64,000 bases of DNA from Pseudomonas sp. BN102 (lineage in GTDB: Bacteria > Pseudomonadota > Gammaproteobacteria > Pseudomonadales > Pseudomonadaceae): the NCBI RefSeq assembly GCF_029871245.1, contig NZ_SSON01000078.1, forward strand, positions 202,475-266,474, written 5' to 3'. How positions within the stretch are numbered: the stretch's first letter is position 1; each line of letters starts with the position of its first letter. Shown piece by piece: positions 53,433-62,539 of this stretch. Both the position numbers and the translations under genes were made by a program. The notes below the pieces were generated by a model, which searched no databases, was not told the origin of the DNA, and saw only the letters and a list, made by a program, of their open reading frames with translations.

Positions 53433-54814
53433 CCTCGTTGCGCCGCCGCACCCTGTGGCTGGTGATGGTCCTGCTGCTGCTCGGAACCCTGCTCATCGTC
53501 TACCTCAACTACCGCGACAGCAGCCATGAAATCGAGGAGATCTACGACGCCCAACTGGCACAGAACGCACGGCTGTTGTTGGGCGTGATGCACATGCCGC
53601 TGGCCAGCACCGAACGGGACGGCCTCTACCGTGCATTCAACGCAGCCCTGAGCAGCGCCGGGCCGCACAAGGTCGGCCATCCCTACGAAAGCAAACTGGC
53701 CTTCCAGGTGTGGGACAGGAACGGCCGGAGCCTGGTGCGCTCGCCCAGCGCCCCGCCCTTCGACCACGCGCCGCAACGCACCGGTTTCCACAACATCCAG
53801 CTGGACGGCCACGACTGGCGCGGCTTCACCCTGCCGGACAGCAGCCAGGGCCTGCTGATATGGGTCGGCGAACGCGACGACGTGCGCCAGGACCTGGTGC
53901 AGCGCATCGTCCGCCACACCCTCTGGCCGAACCTGGTGGGGATACTCATCCTCGCCACCCTGGTCTGGCTGGCCATCGGTTGGGGCCTGCTGCCGCTGCA
54001 GAACATGGCCCGGGTGATCCGCAGCCGCCATGCCGACGCCCTGGCGCCCCTGCAGATAGAGCCGCTGCCCAAGGAGCTGGAACCCATGCAAGCCGCGATC
54101 AACCGCCTGCTGGCGCAGATCGAACAGCTGCTCCAACGCGAGCGCCGCTTCATCGGCGACGCCGCCCACGAAATGCGCACCCCGCTGGCGGTGCTGCGGC
54201 TCCACGCGCAGAACGCCCTGGAGGCCACCAGCGACGAATCCCGCGCCGAAGCCCTGGGCTTTCTCACCCTGGGCGTCGACCGGCTGACCCGGGTGGTGCA
54301 CCAATTGCTGACCATGGCCCGGATGGAACCGGAACTGGCACGACAGAAATGGCAGCGGCTGGACCTGGAGTCCCTGGTCCGCGAACACCTCGCCGAACTC
54401 ACCCCGCTGCTGCTGGACAAGAGCCTTGAGCTGGCCCTGGAAGTGGCCGAGGGCGACTTCCACACCACCAGCGATGCTGCCGCCATCGGCATCGCGCTGC
54501 AGAACCTGGTGACCAACGCAGCGAACTTTTCCCCACCCGAGGGCGAAGTGAAGGTCAGCCTGGACAGCGATGGCCGCGAGTACCTGGTGCTGCGCGTCGA
54601 AGACCGCGGCCCGGGGATAGACGAAGCCAGGCTGGAGCGCCTCTTCGAGCGTTTCTACAGCCAGGACAACCCCGGGGGCGCCGGCCTGGGCCTGGCCATC
54701 GTGCAGATGATCGCCAACCGCCTGGGCGGCACGATCACGCTTCAGAACCGTGAAGGCGGCGGCCTCTGTGCCGAGCTGAAGTTGCCGCGAGCGGTGCCGC
54801 TACCCGATGCGTAG
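53429..54814 (+). CDS. Membrane sensor histidine kinase (QseC/PmrB-like)
   Basis: A 461-residue inner-membrane kinase. Two helices (about 11-30 and 165-190) enclose a periplasmic sensor region of about 135 residues. The HisKA box is RRFIGDAAHEMRTPLAVLRL near residue 240; the ATPase domain has NLVTNAANFSP, VEDRGPGIDEA and GAGLGLAIVQMI. It pairs with the preceding regulator. The periplasmic part has several acidic residues but no obvious metal motif, so the stimulus is unknown. A palindromic repeat follows directly after its stop. Confidence 0.92.
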   Translation: MTSLRRRTLWLVMVLLLLGTLLIVYLNYRDSSHEIEEIYDAQLAQNARLLLGVMHMPLASTERDGLYRAFNAALSSAGPHKVGHPYESKLAFQVWDRNGRSLVRSPSAPPFDHAPQRTGFHNIQLDGHDWRGFTLPDSSQGLLIWVGERDDVRQDLVQRIVRHTLWPNLVGILILATLVWLAIGWGLLPLQNMARVIRSRHADALAPLQIEPLPKELEPMQAAINRLLAQIEQLLQRERRFIGDAAHEMRTPLAVLRLHAQNALEATSDESRAEALGFLTLGVDRLTRVVHQLLTMARMEPELARQKWQRLDLESLVREHLAELTPLLLDKSLELALEVAEGDFHTTSDAAAIGIALQNLVTNAANFSPPEGEVKVSLDSDGREYLVLRVEDRGPGIDEARLERLFERFYSQDNPGGAGLGLAIVQMIANRLGGTITLQNREGGGLCAELKLPRAVPLPDA

Positions 54815-54874
54815 GGTGCGCCGTGCGCACCATGACCCCGGCGCGGGGGTTCCGATGCGCATAGCGCACCCTAG
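54811..54874. repeat. 64-bp palindromic element with GTAGGGTGCG ends
   Basis: GTAGGGTGCGCCGTGCGCAC and ATGCGCATAGCGCACCCTA are inverted around a GC-rich centre. It has the same design as 47027-47090 and begins inside the kinase stop codon region; it may act as the end of the seven-gene transcript. Confidence 0.75.
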
Positions 54875-54913
54875 GTGAATGTCCGTGCCACCCCGTGTGC
54901 AGGGGACCAGGCC

Positions 54914-55828
54914 TCAGGCAATCACCCTTTCCCGCAACCGCGCCAGCATCCCCAGCAGGCTGCCGACCCGCTGGCTCTCGCCGGCCTCTTTCGGCACCTC
55001 GGCGATGCGCGGCACGCTCTCCAACGGCTGGGCACGCCAGAGGAAAGCCTGTTCGGCTGCCGCCTTGAGGCCCTTCTCGAACAGGCCGCGGCGGATCGGC
55101 TTGGGCAGGTAACGGAAGATCTGCGCCTCGTTGATCAGCTTGAGCAGGGCCTGGGTGTCGCGGAAGGGCGTCACCACCAGGCTGAGCAGGCGCGGATGGG
55201 CCTGGGCCAGGGATTTGAGCAGCGGTGCCGTGTCATCACTGCCGATCCGCAAGTCGCTGACCAGCAGGTCCACCGGTTCCAGGTTCAGGGTCACCAGCGC
55301 CTCGCTCAGGCTGTGGGCGCGCAGCAGGCGGTGGCCGCCGGCCTGGCAGAAGGCCTGGACGCAATGCAGGGTTTCCAGGTCGTCGTCCAGCAACAGCAGG
55401 GAGAGCGGCGCGGCCAGTTCGCTGGTGGCCGCGGTGACCGGCGCGGCGGTCTGGCGCGCGGCGATTTCCGCCGCCTGGCGCAGGGTGAAGGCCATCTCCT
55501 GCGGGTCCCAGGGTTTGGTCAGGTAGCGGAAGATGCCGCCGCTGTTCAAGGCCTCCACCGCGGCGTCCAGGTCGGAATAGCCGGTGAGCAGGATGCGCAG
55601 GCATTCCGGGGCGATCTCCCGCGAGCGCGCCAGCAGTTCGGCGCCGCTCATGCCCGGCATGCGCTGGTCGCTGACGATGATCTGCACCGACTCCTGCTTC
55701 AGGCGCTCCAGCGCCCGCAGCGGGTCGCTCTCGGTGATCACCTCGTACTGGCGGCGGAACTGCAGCGCCAGGCTGCGCAGGATGCGTTCCTCGTCATCGA
55801 CGAAGAGGATGCGGACGGGAGTGGTCAT
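54914..55828 (-). CDS. Response regulator with two receiver domains and no output domain
   Basis: A 304-residue protein. The first receiver (about 5-120) is complete: FVDDEER, phospho-acceptor Asp in IIVSDQRMPGMSG and Lys in LTKPWDP; it is of the type found in RpfG/HupR-like proteins. The second (about 140-255) has LLLLDDDLE and DLLVSDLRIG with Asp, and Lys in PKPIRR. There is no DNA-binding or enzymatic domain. It lies four bases after the CBS-kinase gene, so it is its partner, probably a phosphorelay or docking module. The output is unknown. Confidence 0.87.
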   Translation of the reverse strand: MTTPVRILFVDDEERILRSLALQFRRQYEVITESDPLRALERLKQESVQIIVSDQRMPGMSGAELLARSREIAPECLRILLTGYSDLDAAVEALNSGGIFRYLTKPWDPQEMAFTLRQAAEIAARQTAAPVTAATSELAAPLSLLLLDDDLETLHCVQAFCQAGGHRLLRAHSLSEALVTLNLEPVDLLVSDLRIGSDDTAPLLKSLAQAHPRLLSLVVTPFRDTQALLKLINEAQIFRYLPKPIRRGLFEKGLKAAAEQAFLWRAQPLESVPRIAEVPKEAGESQRVGSLLGMLARLRERVIA

Positions 55829-55832
55829 GGGC

Positions 55833-57137
55833 TCAGGCGCTCCGTTTCAGTTCGGCTGCCTGACTGCGCGGCAGGCTGATGAGGAAGCGCGTTCCGCGCC
55901 CCGGTTCCGAGGCCACGCGGATGCTGCCGCCGTGGTCGCGAATGATCTTGTAGCTGATGGACAGCCCCAGCCCCGTGCCCTCGCCCACCGGCTTGGTGGT
56001 GAAGAAGGGATCGAAGATGCGTTGCCGGACCTCGGGCGGCATGCCGCGGCCGCTGTCCTGCACGGAGATGAACAGGCTGGCGGCGTCGGCCCAGCTCTTC
56101 ACCTGGATGCGCCCCGGCCCATCCATCGCCTGGGCGGCGTTGGTGAAGAGGTTGAGCAGCACCTGATTGATCTGCGAGGGCGCGCAGGCGATGCGCGGCA
56201 ACTCGCCGAGCGACTGGATCACCTCGGCCTTGTCCTTGATATGGTTGCGGGCGATCAGCAGGGCGCTGCGGATGCAGTCGTTGAGGTCCACTTCCTCGCT
56301 CATGGCGCGGTCCAGGCGGGCGAAGTCCTTGAGCCCGGAAACCAGCTCGGCGATCTGGCCCAGGCCGTAGAGGGTGTCGTCGAACAGCTGGCGCAGGTCG
56401 CCCGCCAGCAGCTCGGGAGCGGCCTCCGCACGCATGGCCGCGGCGCGCTCCAGGGCATCGGCCAGGCGCTGCTCGTCGCAGGTCGAGTCGTCCAGGCAAG
56501 CGGCCAGGGCGGCCTGGCTCTCGGCCAGGGCGAAAAGCGGCGCGCTCAGCTCGTCCATCAGCTGGACATTGTTCTTCACATATCCCAGCGGCGTGTTCAG
56601 CTCATGGGCGACGCCCGCGACCATCTGGCCGAGGGAGGCCATCTTTTCCGATTGCACCAGCTGGACCTGGGATTCCTTCAGGTCCACCAGGGCCTTGCGC
56701 AGCACCCGGTTGCGCTGGGCGATGCGCAGCTCCATGGCCTTCAGCAGGTCGAGCACTGTCCCCAGCCCCAGGTAGCGTCCCTGCTCGTCCACCAGGATGA
56801 AATCTTCGGTAATGGGGTACTGCAGTTGCCCGGTCACCTGTTTGGCCGCCAGTTCCAGGCCGGATGCCAGGGCGACCGTGAGCGGCGCCGGGTTCATCAC
56901 GTCGGCCACCGGGCGGCGGCCCCAGAGGTCGCGACCAAAGCGCTGCATGAAGATGTCCTGCAACGCATAGCGACTGACCAGCCCCAGCGGCAGGCCTTGC
57001 TCGTCCACTACCGGCAGGGAGAGGAAAACCTTGTGTTCAGGGGTCAGCAGGCGATCGGCGACATCACTGATGCTCATGTCCGGGGCCAGCGGCTCCACGG
57101 CGTTGAGCAGGCGAGCCAGACTGCTTTCGGCTGCCAT
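55833..57137 (-). CDS. Cytoplasmic histidine kinase with N-terminal CBS pair
   Basis: A 434-residue soluble kinase with no membrane helices. Residues about 10-145 form two CBS domains (PVVDEQGLPLGLVSRYALQDI and FILVDEQGRYLGLGTVLDLLKAME), which usually bind adenine nucleotides. A short coiled coil leads to the HisKA box EKMASLGQMVAGVAHELNTP (His near 185) and an ATPase domain with NLFTNAAQAM, VQDSGRGMP and GTGLGLSISYKI. The ATG at 57137 is preceded by GGAGT. It heads an operon with the double-receiver protein. It may sense energy state, which is inferred from the CBS pair. Confidence 0.9.
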   Translation of the reverse strand: MAAESSLARLLNAVEPLAPDMSISDVADRLLTPEHKVFLSLPVVDEQGLPLGLVSRYALQDIFMQRFGRDLWGRRPVADVMNPAPLTVALASGLELAAKQVTGQLQYPITEDFILVDEQGRYLGLGTVLDLLKAMELRIAQRNRVLRKALVDLKESQVQLVQSEKMASLGQMVAGVAHELNTPLGYVKNNVQLMDELSAPLFALAESQAALAACLDDSTCDEQRLADALERAAAMRAEAAPELLAGDLRQLFDDTLYGLGQIAELVSGLKDFARLDRAMSEEVDLNDCIRSALLIARNHIKDKAEVIQSLGELPRIACAPSQINQVLLNLFTNAAQAMDGPGRIQVKSWADAASLFISVQDSGRGMPPEVRQRIFDPFFTTKPVGEGTGLGLSISYKIIRDHGGSIRVASEPGRGTRFLISLPRSQAAELKRSA

Positions 57138-57307
57138 GATAGGTACTCCGGCGACTGATGGGTGCCGGGCATTCAAGCAGTGCCAGGTTGCCATCATGTG
57201 ACAGGTATCTCACTCGCGCGGCATGACCCGGCACCATCGCGATGCCGGTGGCGAAGCGGCAGGGAAGGTACAACACTGAAGTTCGACACGTTCCGGAGCC
57301 CGCCACC

Positions 57308-58189
57308 ATGCCCGCAAAAGCCGTTGCCCCGACACCCCGCAAGGGCCTGCTGCTCCGCTTGCTGCGCGGACTGGCCTGGGTGCTGATCATCGTGGCGGTG
57401 GTCGGCGTGGCGCTCTACCTGGCCTTCGGTCCGGCGCACCTGTTCGATCGACTGAAGCCCGCTCCGCCCGCGTTTCCGGAACAGGTCACCGCGTCCCCGG
57501 ACCCCGTCGCCGCGGCGCCGGTGCCGGCCGCGGCGAGCGCGCCTGAAGACACCCGGGAACTGATCGCCCTGGTGATGGGTAGCGTCGAGGATATCTGGGG
57601 CGAGTTCCTTGCCCGTGGTGACTACGTCTACAGGAAACCCCGGCTGGAACTCTACGAAGGTCGGATCGAGGCAGCCTGCAAGCAATCGGGAGCCGTCAGC
57701 GGGCCCTTCTACTGCGCTGACGAGAAGCGCATCTACCTCGATCTCACCTACCTGGACGAATTGCGCAAACGCGCCCCGGAGGTGAGCGACTTCGCTCGCA
57801 CCTACGTGGTGGCCCACGAAGCCGCCCACCATGTGCAGAACCTGTTGGGAACCACTGCCTGGATCAAGGAGTACGGCGAGCGTGGAGAGATGGCGGAAGG
57901 CCCCCGGAGCGTGGAAGAAGCCCAGGAGCTGCTGGCTGACTGCCTGGTGGGCAGTTGGGCCAGCTATGCCCAGCGCAAGTATCCGTGGTTGAAGCCCCAG
58001 GATGTGGAGAAGGCGCTGAAGGCGGTTGCCGCGCTGAGCGAGGAACGCGCCGGACGCCAAGGCCAGCCCCCTATGCCCGACCCGCTCACCCTGGGCAGCG
58101 TCCAGGCGCGCACGCACTGGTTCACGCTGGGCTTTGAAAGCGGCGACGCCAGGGAATGCAGCCAGCTGTTTGGTGGCGTTGCGCAATAG
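57308..58189 (+). CDS. Neutral zinc metallopeptidase (YpfJ-like), membrane-anchored
   Basis: A 293-residue protein with one N-terminal membrane helix (about 20-42), an Ala/Pro-rich linker and a peptidase domain. The zinc motif is VVAHEAAHHVQNLLG near residue 178 (HExxH), with a third ligand Glu in EEAQELLADCLVGSWA. This is the YpfJ/KPN_02809 family, whose substrate is unknown. Two Cys pairs (ACKQSGAVSGPFYCAD) could form a disulfide in the periplasm. The ATG at 57308 follows CGGAGC; an earlier in-frame ATG would only add a poorly conserved tail. Confidence 0.87.
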   Translation: MPAKAVAPTPRKGLLLRLLRGLAWVLIIVAVVGVALYLAFGPAHLFDRLKPAPPAFPEQVTASPDPVAAAPVPAAASAPEDTRELIALVMGSVEDIWGEFLARGDYVYRKPRLELYEGRIEAACKQSGAVSGPFYCADEKRIYLDLTYLDELRKRAPEVSDFARTYVVAHEAAHHVQNLLGTTAWIKEYGERGEMAEGPRSVEEAQELLADCLVGSWASYAQRKYPWLKPQDVEKALKAVAALSEERAGRQGQPPMPDPLTLGSVQARTHWFTLGFESGDARECSQLFGGVAQ

Positions 58190-58223
58190 CGCATCGCCGC
58201 AGCCCTTGCGGGCGCGTACGCCC

Positions 58224-59012
58224 CTACTCCGGCTGCCGTCCCCCCATCCGCAAGCTGATGGCTTCAGCCGCCTGGTGCAGGCGTTCGGCGGCCGAGCCCT
58301 GGGTATCGGCGCGGAACACGCTGGCGGCGCCGACCACGGTGATGACCCCGGCCAGCTTGTCGCCAGTGGCAAACAAGGGCGCCGACAGGGCGTTCACTCC
58401 CGGCATCAGCAGGCCGTGCACCGGGTGCAGGCCGGTGGCGCGGATCTGCGCCATCTGCTCCTGGAGTTCGGCGGCGCCGGGCGCATCCGGCAACGCCAGC
58501 TCCTCGTCGCGCAGGAAGGCGGTCTCGGCCTCGGGCAAGTAAGTGTTGAACACCAGGCCCGTGGACGAGCCCAAAAGCGGCAGCACCGAGCCCACCTGGG
58601 TCACCAGGGTCACCGCGCGCAGAGCCTGCTCCACATGGACCACGGTCGGTCCCTTGTTGCCCCAGACGGCGAGGAAACAGGTTTCGTTCAGCGTGTCGCG
58701 CAGCTCCACCAGATGCGGCATGGAGACTTTCACCACATCTAGCCGGCCGATCGCGGCCAGGCCCACCAGCAGCGCCTCGCGGCCCAGGCCGTAATGGTTG
58801 GTGGTGGCGTCCTGCTCGGCGAAACCGCTGGCGATCAGCGCCTGCAGGTAACGGTGCACCTTGCTCGCCGGCATGCCGACGTGTTCGGCCAGCTTCGACA
58901 GCGAGGTGGCCGGCGCGAGCTCCGCCAATCCCTTGAGGATGTCGGTGCCCACTTCCGCAGCCTGCACCTTCTGTCGCCGGGGTGCGCCCGCGTTGTCGTT
59001 TTCGCTCGTCAT
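58224..59012 (-). CDS. hmgR: IclR-family regulator of homogentisate catabolism
   Basis: A 262-residue IclR protein. The winged helix occupies about 20-80 (LKGLAELAPATSLSKLAEHVGMPASKVHRYLQAL), followed by the IclR effector domain to the end. It is divergent from hmgA with 100 bases between, and a perfect 17-bp inverted repeat lies in that space. In P. putida HmgR represses hmgABC and is released by homogentisate; the same is expected here. The ATG at 59012 is preferred over an in-frame one 20 codons upstream, which would overlap the promoter region. A similar operator precedes maiA. Confidence 0.88.
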   Translation of the reverse strand: MTSENDNAGAPRRQKVQAAEVGTDILKGLAELAPATSLSKLAEHVGMPASKVHRYLQALIASGFAEQDATTNHYGLGREALLVGLAAIGRLDVVKVSMPHLVELRDTLNETCFLAVWGNKGPTVVHVEQALRAVTLVTQVGSVLPLLGSSTGLVFNTYLPEAETAFLRDEELALPDAPGAAELQEQMAQIRATGLHPVHGLLMPGVNALSAPLFATGDKLAGVITVVGAASVFRADTQGSAAERLHQAAEAISLRMGGRQPE

Positions 59013-59072
59013 GTGCTGGCCTTGGTTGGAGAGGGAGGGCGCTGTTATAGCTTGACCCTTTGGGGCTTTCAA

Positions 59073-59089
59073 ATTACGTTATGCGTAAT
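59073..59089. promoter_or_regulatory. HmgR operator overlapping the hmgA promoter
   Basis: ATTACG-N5-CGTAAT is a perfect 17-bp inverted repeat. It overlaps a probable -10 (TACGTT at 59075) that is 17 bases after TTGACC at 59052, so a bound repressor would block RNA polymerase. Confidence 0.8.
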
Positions 59090-59115
59090 CAAATTACAAA
59101 AACAGAGAGGTCGCC

Positions 59116-60411
59116 ATGGTCTCCCCTACACCGCTCCACTACCAGTCCGGTTTCGATAACGAGTTCAGCAGCGAGGCGCTGCCGGGCGCCCTGCCCGTCG
59201 GGCGGAACTCCCCGCAGCAAGTGCCCTACGGCCTCTACACCGAACTGCTCTCCGGTACCGCCTTTACCGTGCCGCGCAGCGAAGCCCGGCGCACCTGGAT
59301 GTACCGCATCAAGCCCTCGGCCAATCATCCGACGTACCAGCGCCTGGAGCGCCAGATCGCCGGTAATCGCCTGGGTCCGGTCACGCCCAACCGCCTGCGC
59401 TGGAACCCGCACGACATCCCCGCCGAGCGCACCGACTTCATCGACGGCCTGGTGACCATCGCCGCCACCACCGACGCCGAGCAGGCCTCGGGCGTCAGCG
59501 TGCATCTGTTCCGTGCCAACGCGTCGATGCAACGGGTGTTCTTCAATGCCGACGGCGAACTGCTGATCGTTCCCGAGCAAGGCCGCCTGCGCATCGCCAC
59601 CGAACTGGGCCTGCTGGAGGTGGAGCCGCTGGAGATCGCGGTGATCCCGCGCGGCATGAAGTTCCGCGTCGAGCTGCTGGACGCCAGCGCCCGCGGCTAC
59701 ATCTGCGAGAACCACGGCGCCGCCCTGCGCCTGCCCGACCTCGGGCCCATCGGCAGCAATGGCCTGGCCAACCCACGTGACTTCCTCGCGCCGGTGGCCC
59801 ATTACGAGGACCTGGATGAAAACGTAGAGCTGGTGCAGAAGTTCCTCGGCGAACTCTGGGCCACCGAGCTGGACCACTCGCCCCTGGACGTGGTCGCCTG
59901 GCACGGCAACAACGTGCCCTACAAGTACGACCTGCGCCGCTTCAACACCATTGGCACCGTGAGCTACGACCACCCGGACCCGTCCATCTTCACCGTGCTC
60001 ACCTCGCCCAGCGACACCCACGGCCAGGCCAACGTCGACTTCGTGATCTTCCCGCCGCGCTGGATGGTGGGCGAGAACACCTTCCGTCCGCCGTGGTTCC
60101 ACCGCAACCTGATGAACGAGTTCATGGGCCTGCTCCAGGGCGCCTACGACGCCAAGGCCGAAGGCTTCGCCCCCGGCGGTGCCTCGCTGCACAACTGCAT
60201 GAGCGCCCACGGGCCGGACAACGCCACCACCACCGCCGCCATCGCCGCCGACCTCAAGCCGCACAAGATCGACAACACCATGGCCTTCATGTTCGAGACC
60301 TGCCGGGTGCTGCGTCCCAGCCAGTACGCGCTGGAGTGCCCGCAGCTGCAGAACGACTACGATGCTTGCTGGGCCGGCATGGCCAAGACATTCGACAAGG
60401 GCAGGATCTGA
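59116..60411 (+). CDS. hmgA: Homogentisate 1,2-dioxygenase
   Basis: A 431-residue cupin-fold iron enzyme that opens the ring of homogentisate to maleylacetoacetate. The start [21 protein letters not shown] is the family N-terminus. The iron-binding region is [20 protein letters not shown] (His and Glu near 330-336) and [11 protein letters not shown] (His near 360-366). Length is normal. The ATG follows AGAGAGG. It is co-transcribed with fahA (one-base gap) and controlled by the divergent hmgR. Confidence 0.96.
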   Translation: MVSPTPLHYQSGFDNEFSSEALPGALPVGRNSPQQVPYGLYTELLSGTAFTVPRSEARRTWMYRIKPSANHPTYQRLERQIAGNRLGPVTPNRLRWNPHDIPAERTDFIDGLVTIAATTDAEQASGVSVHLFRANASMQRVFFNADGELLIVPEQGRLRIATELGLLEVEPLEIAVIPRGMKFRVELLDASARGYICENHGAALRLPDLGPIGSNGLANPRDFLAPVAHYEDLDENVELVQKFLGELWATELDHSPLDVVAWHGNNVPYKYDLRRFNTIGTVSYDHPDPSIFTVLTSPSDTHGQANVDFVIFPPRWMVGENTFRPPWFHRNLMNEFMGLLQGAYDAKAEGFAPGGASLHNCMSAHGPDNATTTAAIAADLKPHKIDNTMAFMFETCRVLRPSQYALECPQLQNDYDACWAGMAKTFDKGRI

Positions 60412-60412
60412 C

Positions 60413-61717
60413 ATGACCCAGATAGACAACCGCCGCAGCTGGATCGACTCCGCCAACGGCCACCCCGACTTCCCCCTGCAGAACCTGCCGCTGGGCATCT
60501 TCAGCCCGAGCGGCGCCTCGCCGCGCGGCGGCGTAGCCATCGGCGACGCCATTTTCGACCTGAAGGCGGCCAGCGACGCCGGCCTGTTCAGTGGTGAAGC
60601 CGCCGAAGCCGCCCAGTCCGCCTGTGGCGACAACCTGAATGCCTTCTTCGCCCTCGGCGCCTCCGCCCGCCGCGCCCTGCGTGCCCAGCTGCAGGAACTG
60701 CTGGCCGAAGGCAGCGCCGCCCAGGAGCGCCTGGAAGCCATGGGCCAGGCCCTGCTGCTGACCGCGACCACTTGCCAGCTGCACCTGCCGGCGCATGTCG
60801 GCGACTACACCGACTTCTATGTGGGCATCCACCACGCCAACAACGTCGGCCGCCTGTTCCGCCCGGACAACCCCTTGCTGCCCAACTACAAGCACGTGCC
60901 CATCGGCTACCACGGCCGCGCCTCCACCGTCTGCGTCTCAGGCACCCCGGTGCGCCGCCCGCTGGGCCAGACCATGCCCCCGGGTCAGGAAGTGCCGAGC
61001 TTCGGCCCCAGCAAGCGCCTGGACTACGAACTGGAACTGGGCATCTGGATCGGCCAGGGCAACGAGATGGGCGAGTCCATCGCCATCGCCGGCGCCCAGC
61101 AGCACATCGCCGGCTACTGCCTGCTCAACGATTGGTCCGCGCGTGACGTGCAGGCCTGGGAATACCAGCCACTAGGCCCCTTCCTGGCGAAGAACTTCGG
61201 CACCACGGTATCGCCCTGGGTGATCACCGCCGAAGCCCTGGAGCCCTTCCGCAGCGCCCAACCGGCACGCCCGGAAGGCGACCCGCAGCCCCTGCCCTAT
61301 CTGCTCGACGAGGCCGACCAGGCCAAGGGCGCCTTCGACATCGAACTGGAAGTGCTGCTGCTCACCGCCGCTATGCGCGAGCAGGGCCTGCCGCCGTACC
61401 GCCTGGCGCTGAGCAACACCCTGAACATGTACTGGACCGTGGCCCAGATGGTCGCCCACCACAGCGTTGGCGGCTGCAAGCTGCAACCTGGCGACCTGTT
61501 CGGCTCCGGCACCCTCTCCGGGCCGCAACCGGACGCCTTCGGCAGCCTGCTGGAGAGCACTTTCGGCGGCAAGCAGGCGATCAGCCTGCCCAGCGGCGAA
61601 CAGCGCACCTTCCTGGAAGACGGGGATGAAGTGGTCTTGCGCGCCCGTTGCCAGCGGGAGGGCTACCCCAGCATCGGCTTCGGCGAATGCCGTGGGGTGT
61701 TGCTGGCAGCGCGTTGA
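60413..61717 (+). CDS. fahA: Fumarylacetoacetase
   Basis: A 434-residue hydrolase that splits fumarylacetoacetate into fumarate and acetoacetate, the last step of tyrosine degradation. Family features: DYTDFYVGIHHANNVGRLFR with the first metal ligand Asp near residue 127, LDYELELGIWIGQGN (two Glu ligands near 205), LLNDWSARDVQAWEYQPLGP (Asp near 238) and KNFGTTVSPWVI. Start ATG lies one base after the hmgA stop. The maleylacetoacetate isomerase gene usually third in this operon is instead beside hpd at 45107. Confidence 0.95.
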   Translation: MTQIDNRRSWIDSANGHPDFPLQNLPLGIFSPSGASPRGGVAIGDAIFDLKAASDAGLFSGEAAEAAQSACGDNLNAFFALGASARRALRAQLQELLAEGSAAQERLEAMGQALLLTATTCQLHLPAHVGDYTDFYVGIHHANNVGRLFRPDNPLLPNYKHVPIGYHGRASTVCVSGTPVRRPLGQTMPPGQEVPSFGPSKRLDYELELGIWIGQGNEMGESIAIAGAQQHIAGYCLLNDWSARDVQAWEYQPLGPFLAKNFGTTVSPWVITAEALEPFRSAQPARPEGDPQPLPYLLDEADQAKGAFDIELEVLLLTAAMREQGLPPYRLALSNTLNMYWTVAQMVAHHSVGGCKLQPGDLFGSGTLSGPQPDAFGSLLESTFGGKQAISLPSGEQRTFLEDGDEVVLRARCQREGYPSIGFGECRGVLLAAR

Positions 61718-61756
61718 GGTGAGTGGGGGCAACCAGATGGTTGCCCCCAGTCGTTT

Positions 61757-62305
61757 CTAGCGGTCGTTCTTGCTGTCGTTCTTGGTCGAGGAAGATTCGG
61801 CCTGGGAGCGGCCGCGGGCGTTGTGATCACCGGGCGTCGTCTCGGAAACGGCGCGGGCGTTGGCCAGGCCACGGCTGTCCTTGTCGCGGGCGACAGCGGA
61901 GGTGGCGGTCCCATGACCCTTGTCGTCATTGCGCAGGCTACCGTAGCGGTTGCCCTTGTTCTCGCCATTGCGGGTGGCTTTGCCGGTGTGGTCGGCGTCC
62001 TGGCCGTAGCTGTTGCCCCTGCCGGTATGGTCGCCGTCACGGCCATAACCATGGCCCTTGCCATCGTGACTGCCGGCATGGCCACCGCCGACACCACCGC
62101 CAAAGCCGCCACCGTGGCCGCCACCGTGACCACCACCATGGCCACCACCGCCACCGGCACCACCACCGCCGCCACCGCCACCGCCACCGCCGTTGCCGCG
62201 GGCATAGGCGGAGTCGACCAGGGACGCACCGCCCGGAAGGACGGTGCCGGCCGCGAAGACCATCGCACAGGTGGCCACGGCCAACAGGGTTTTCTTATTG
62301 ATCAA
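61757..62305 (-). CDS. Secreted glycine-rich protein
   Basis: A 182-residue exported protein with a signal peptide (KKTLLAVATCAMVFAAG). The mature part has an 11-residue Gly run, Gly/His repeats (GGGHGGGHGGG), then a polar tail rich in Asp, Asn, Lys and Gly (GRDGDHTGRGNSYGQDADHTGK). No enzyme domain is visible; His-rich Gly repeats could bind metal. The start is a TTG at 62305, chosen because a perfect GGAGG lies seven bases before it; a GTG at 62332 lies upstream of that site. It is divergent from the CigR-like gene. Confidence 0.7.
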   Translation of the reverse strand: MINKKTLLAVATCAMVFAAGTVLPGGASLVDSAYARGNGGGGGGGGGGGAGGGGGHGGGHGGGHGGGFGGGVGGGHAGSHDGKGHGYGRDGDHTGRGNSYGQDADHTGKATRNGENKGNRYGSLRNDDKGHGTATSAVARDKDSRGLANARAVSETTPGDHNARGRSQAESSSTKNDSKNDR

Positions 62306-62539
62306 TTTGGAGCCTCCAGAGGCTTGTTTCACGGTTAGCCGTGAGACTCTCGCCGCAGGCGCAGGTTCACGTCCGGGAGACGAGCGGGCGATCCCGACGA
62401 CGCCTGGTTCGACAGATTTTGAACGCGGTCATGTTTCGATCCCCTCTGAACTGCTTTTTTTCTGCGATAGTTGCCGCGCTCCCCCCGCTTTTCGCAGTCC
62501 ATCAGCAGGGGAAAACCGTCCCTCACGGAGGCCAAGGAC

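Noticed and set aside
59089-60771. A 560-codon minus-strand frame opposite hmgA and fahA
   Set aside because: It spans two well-identified genes on the other strand and shows typical antisense composition.
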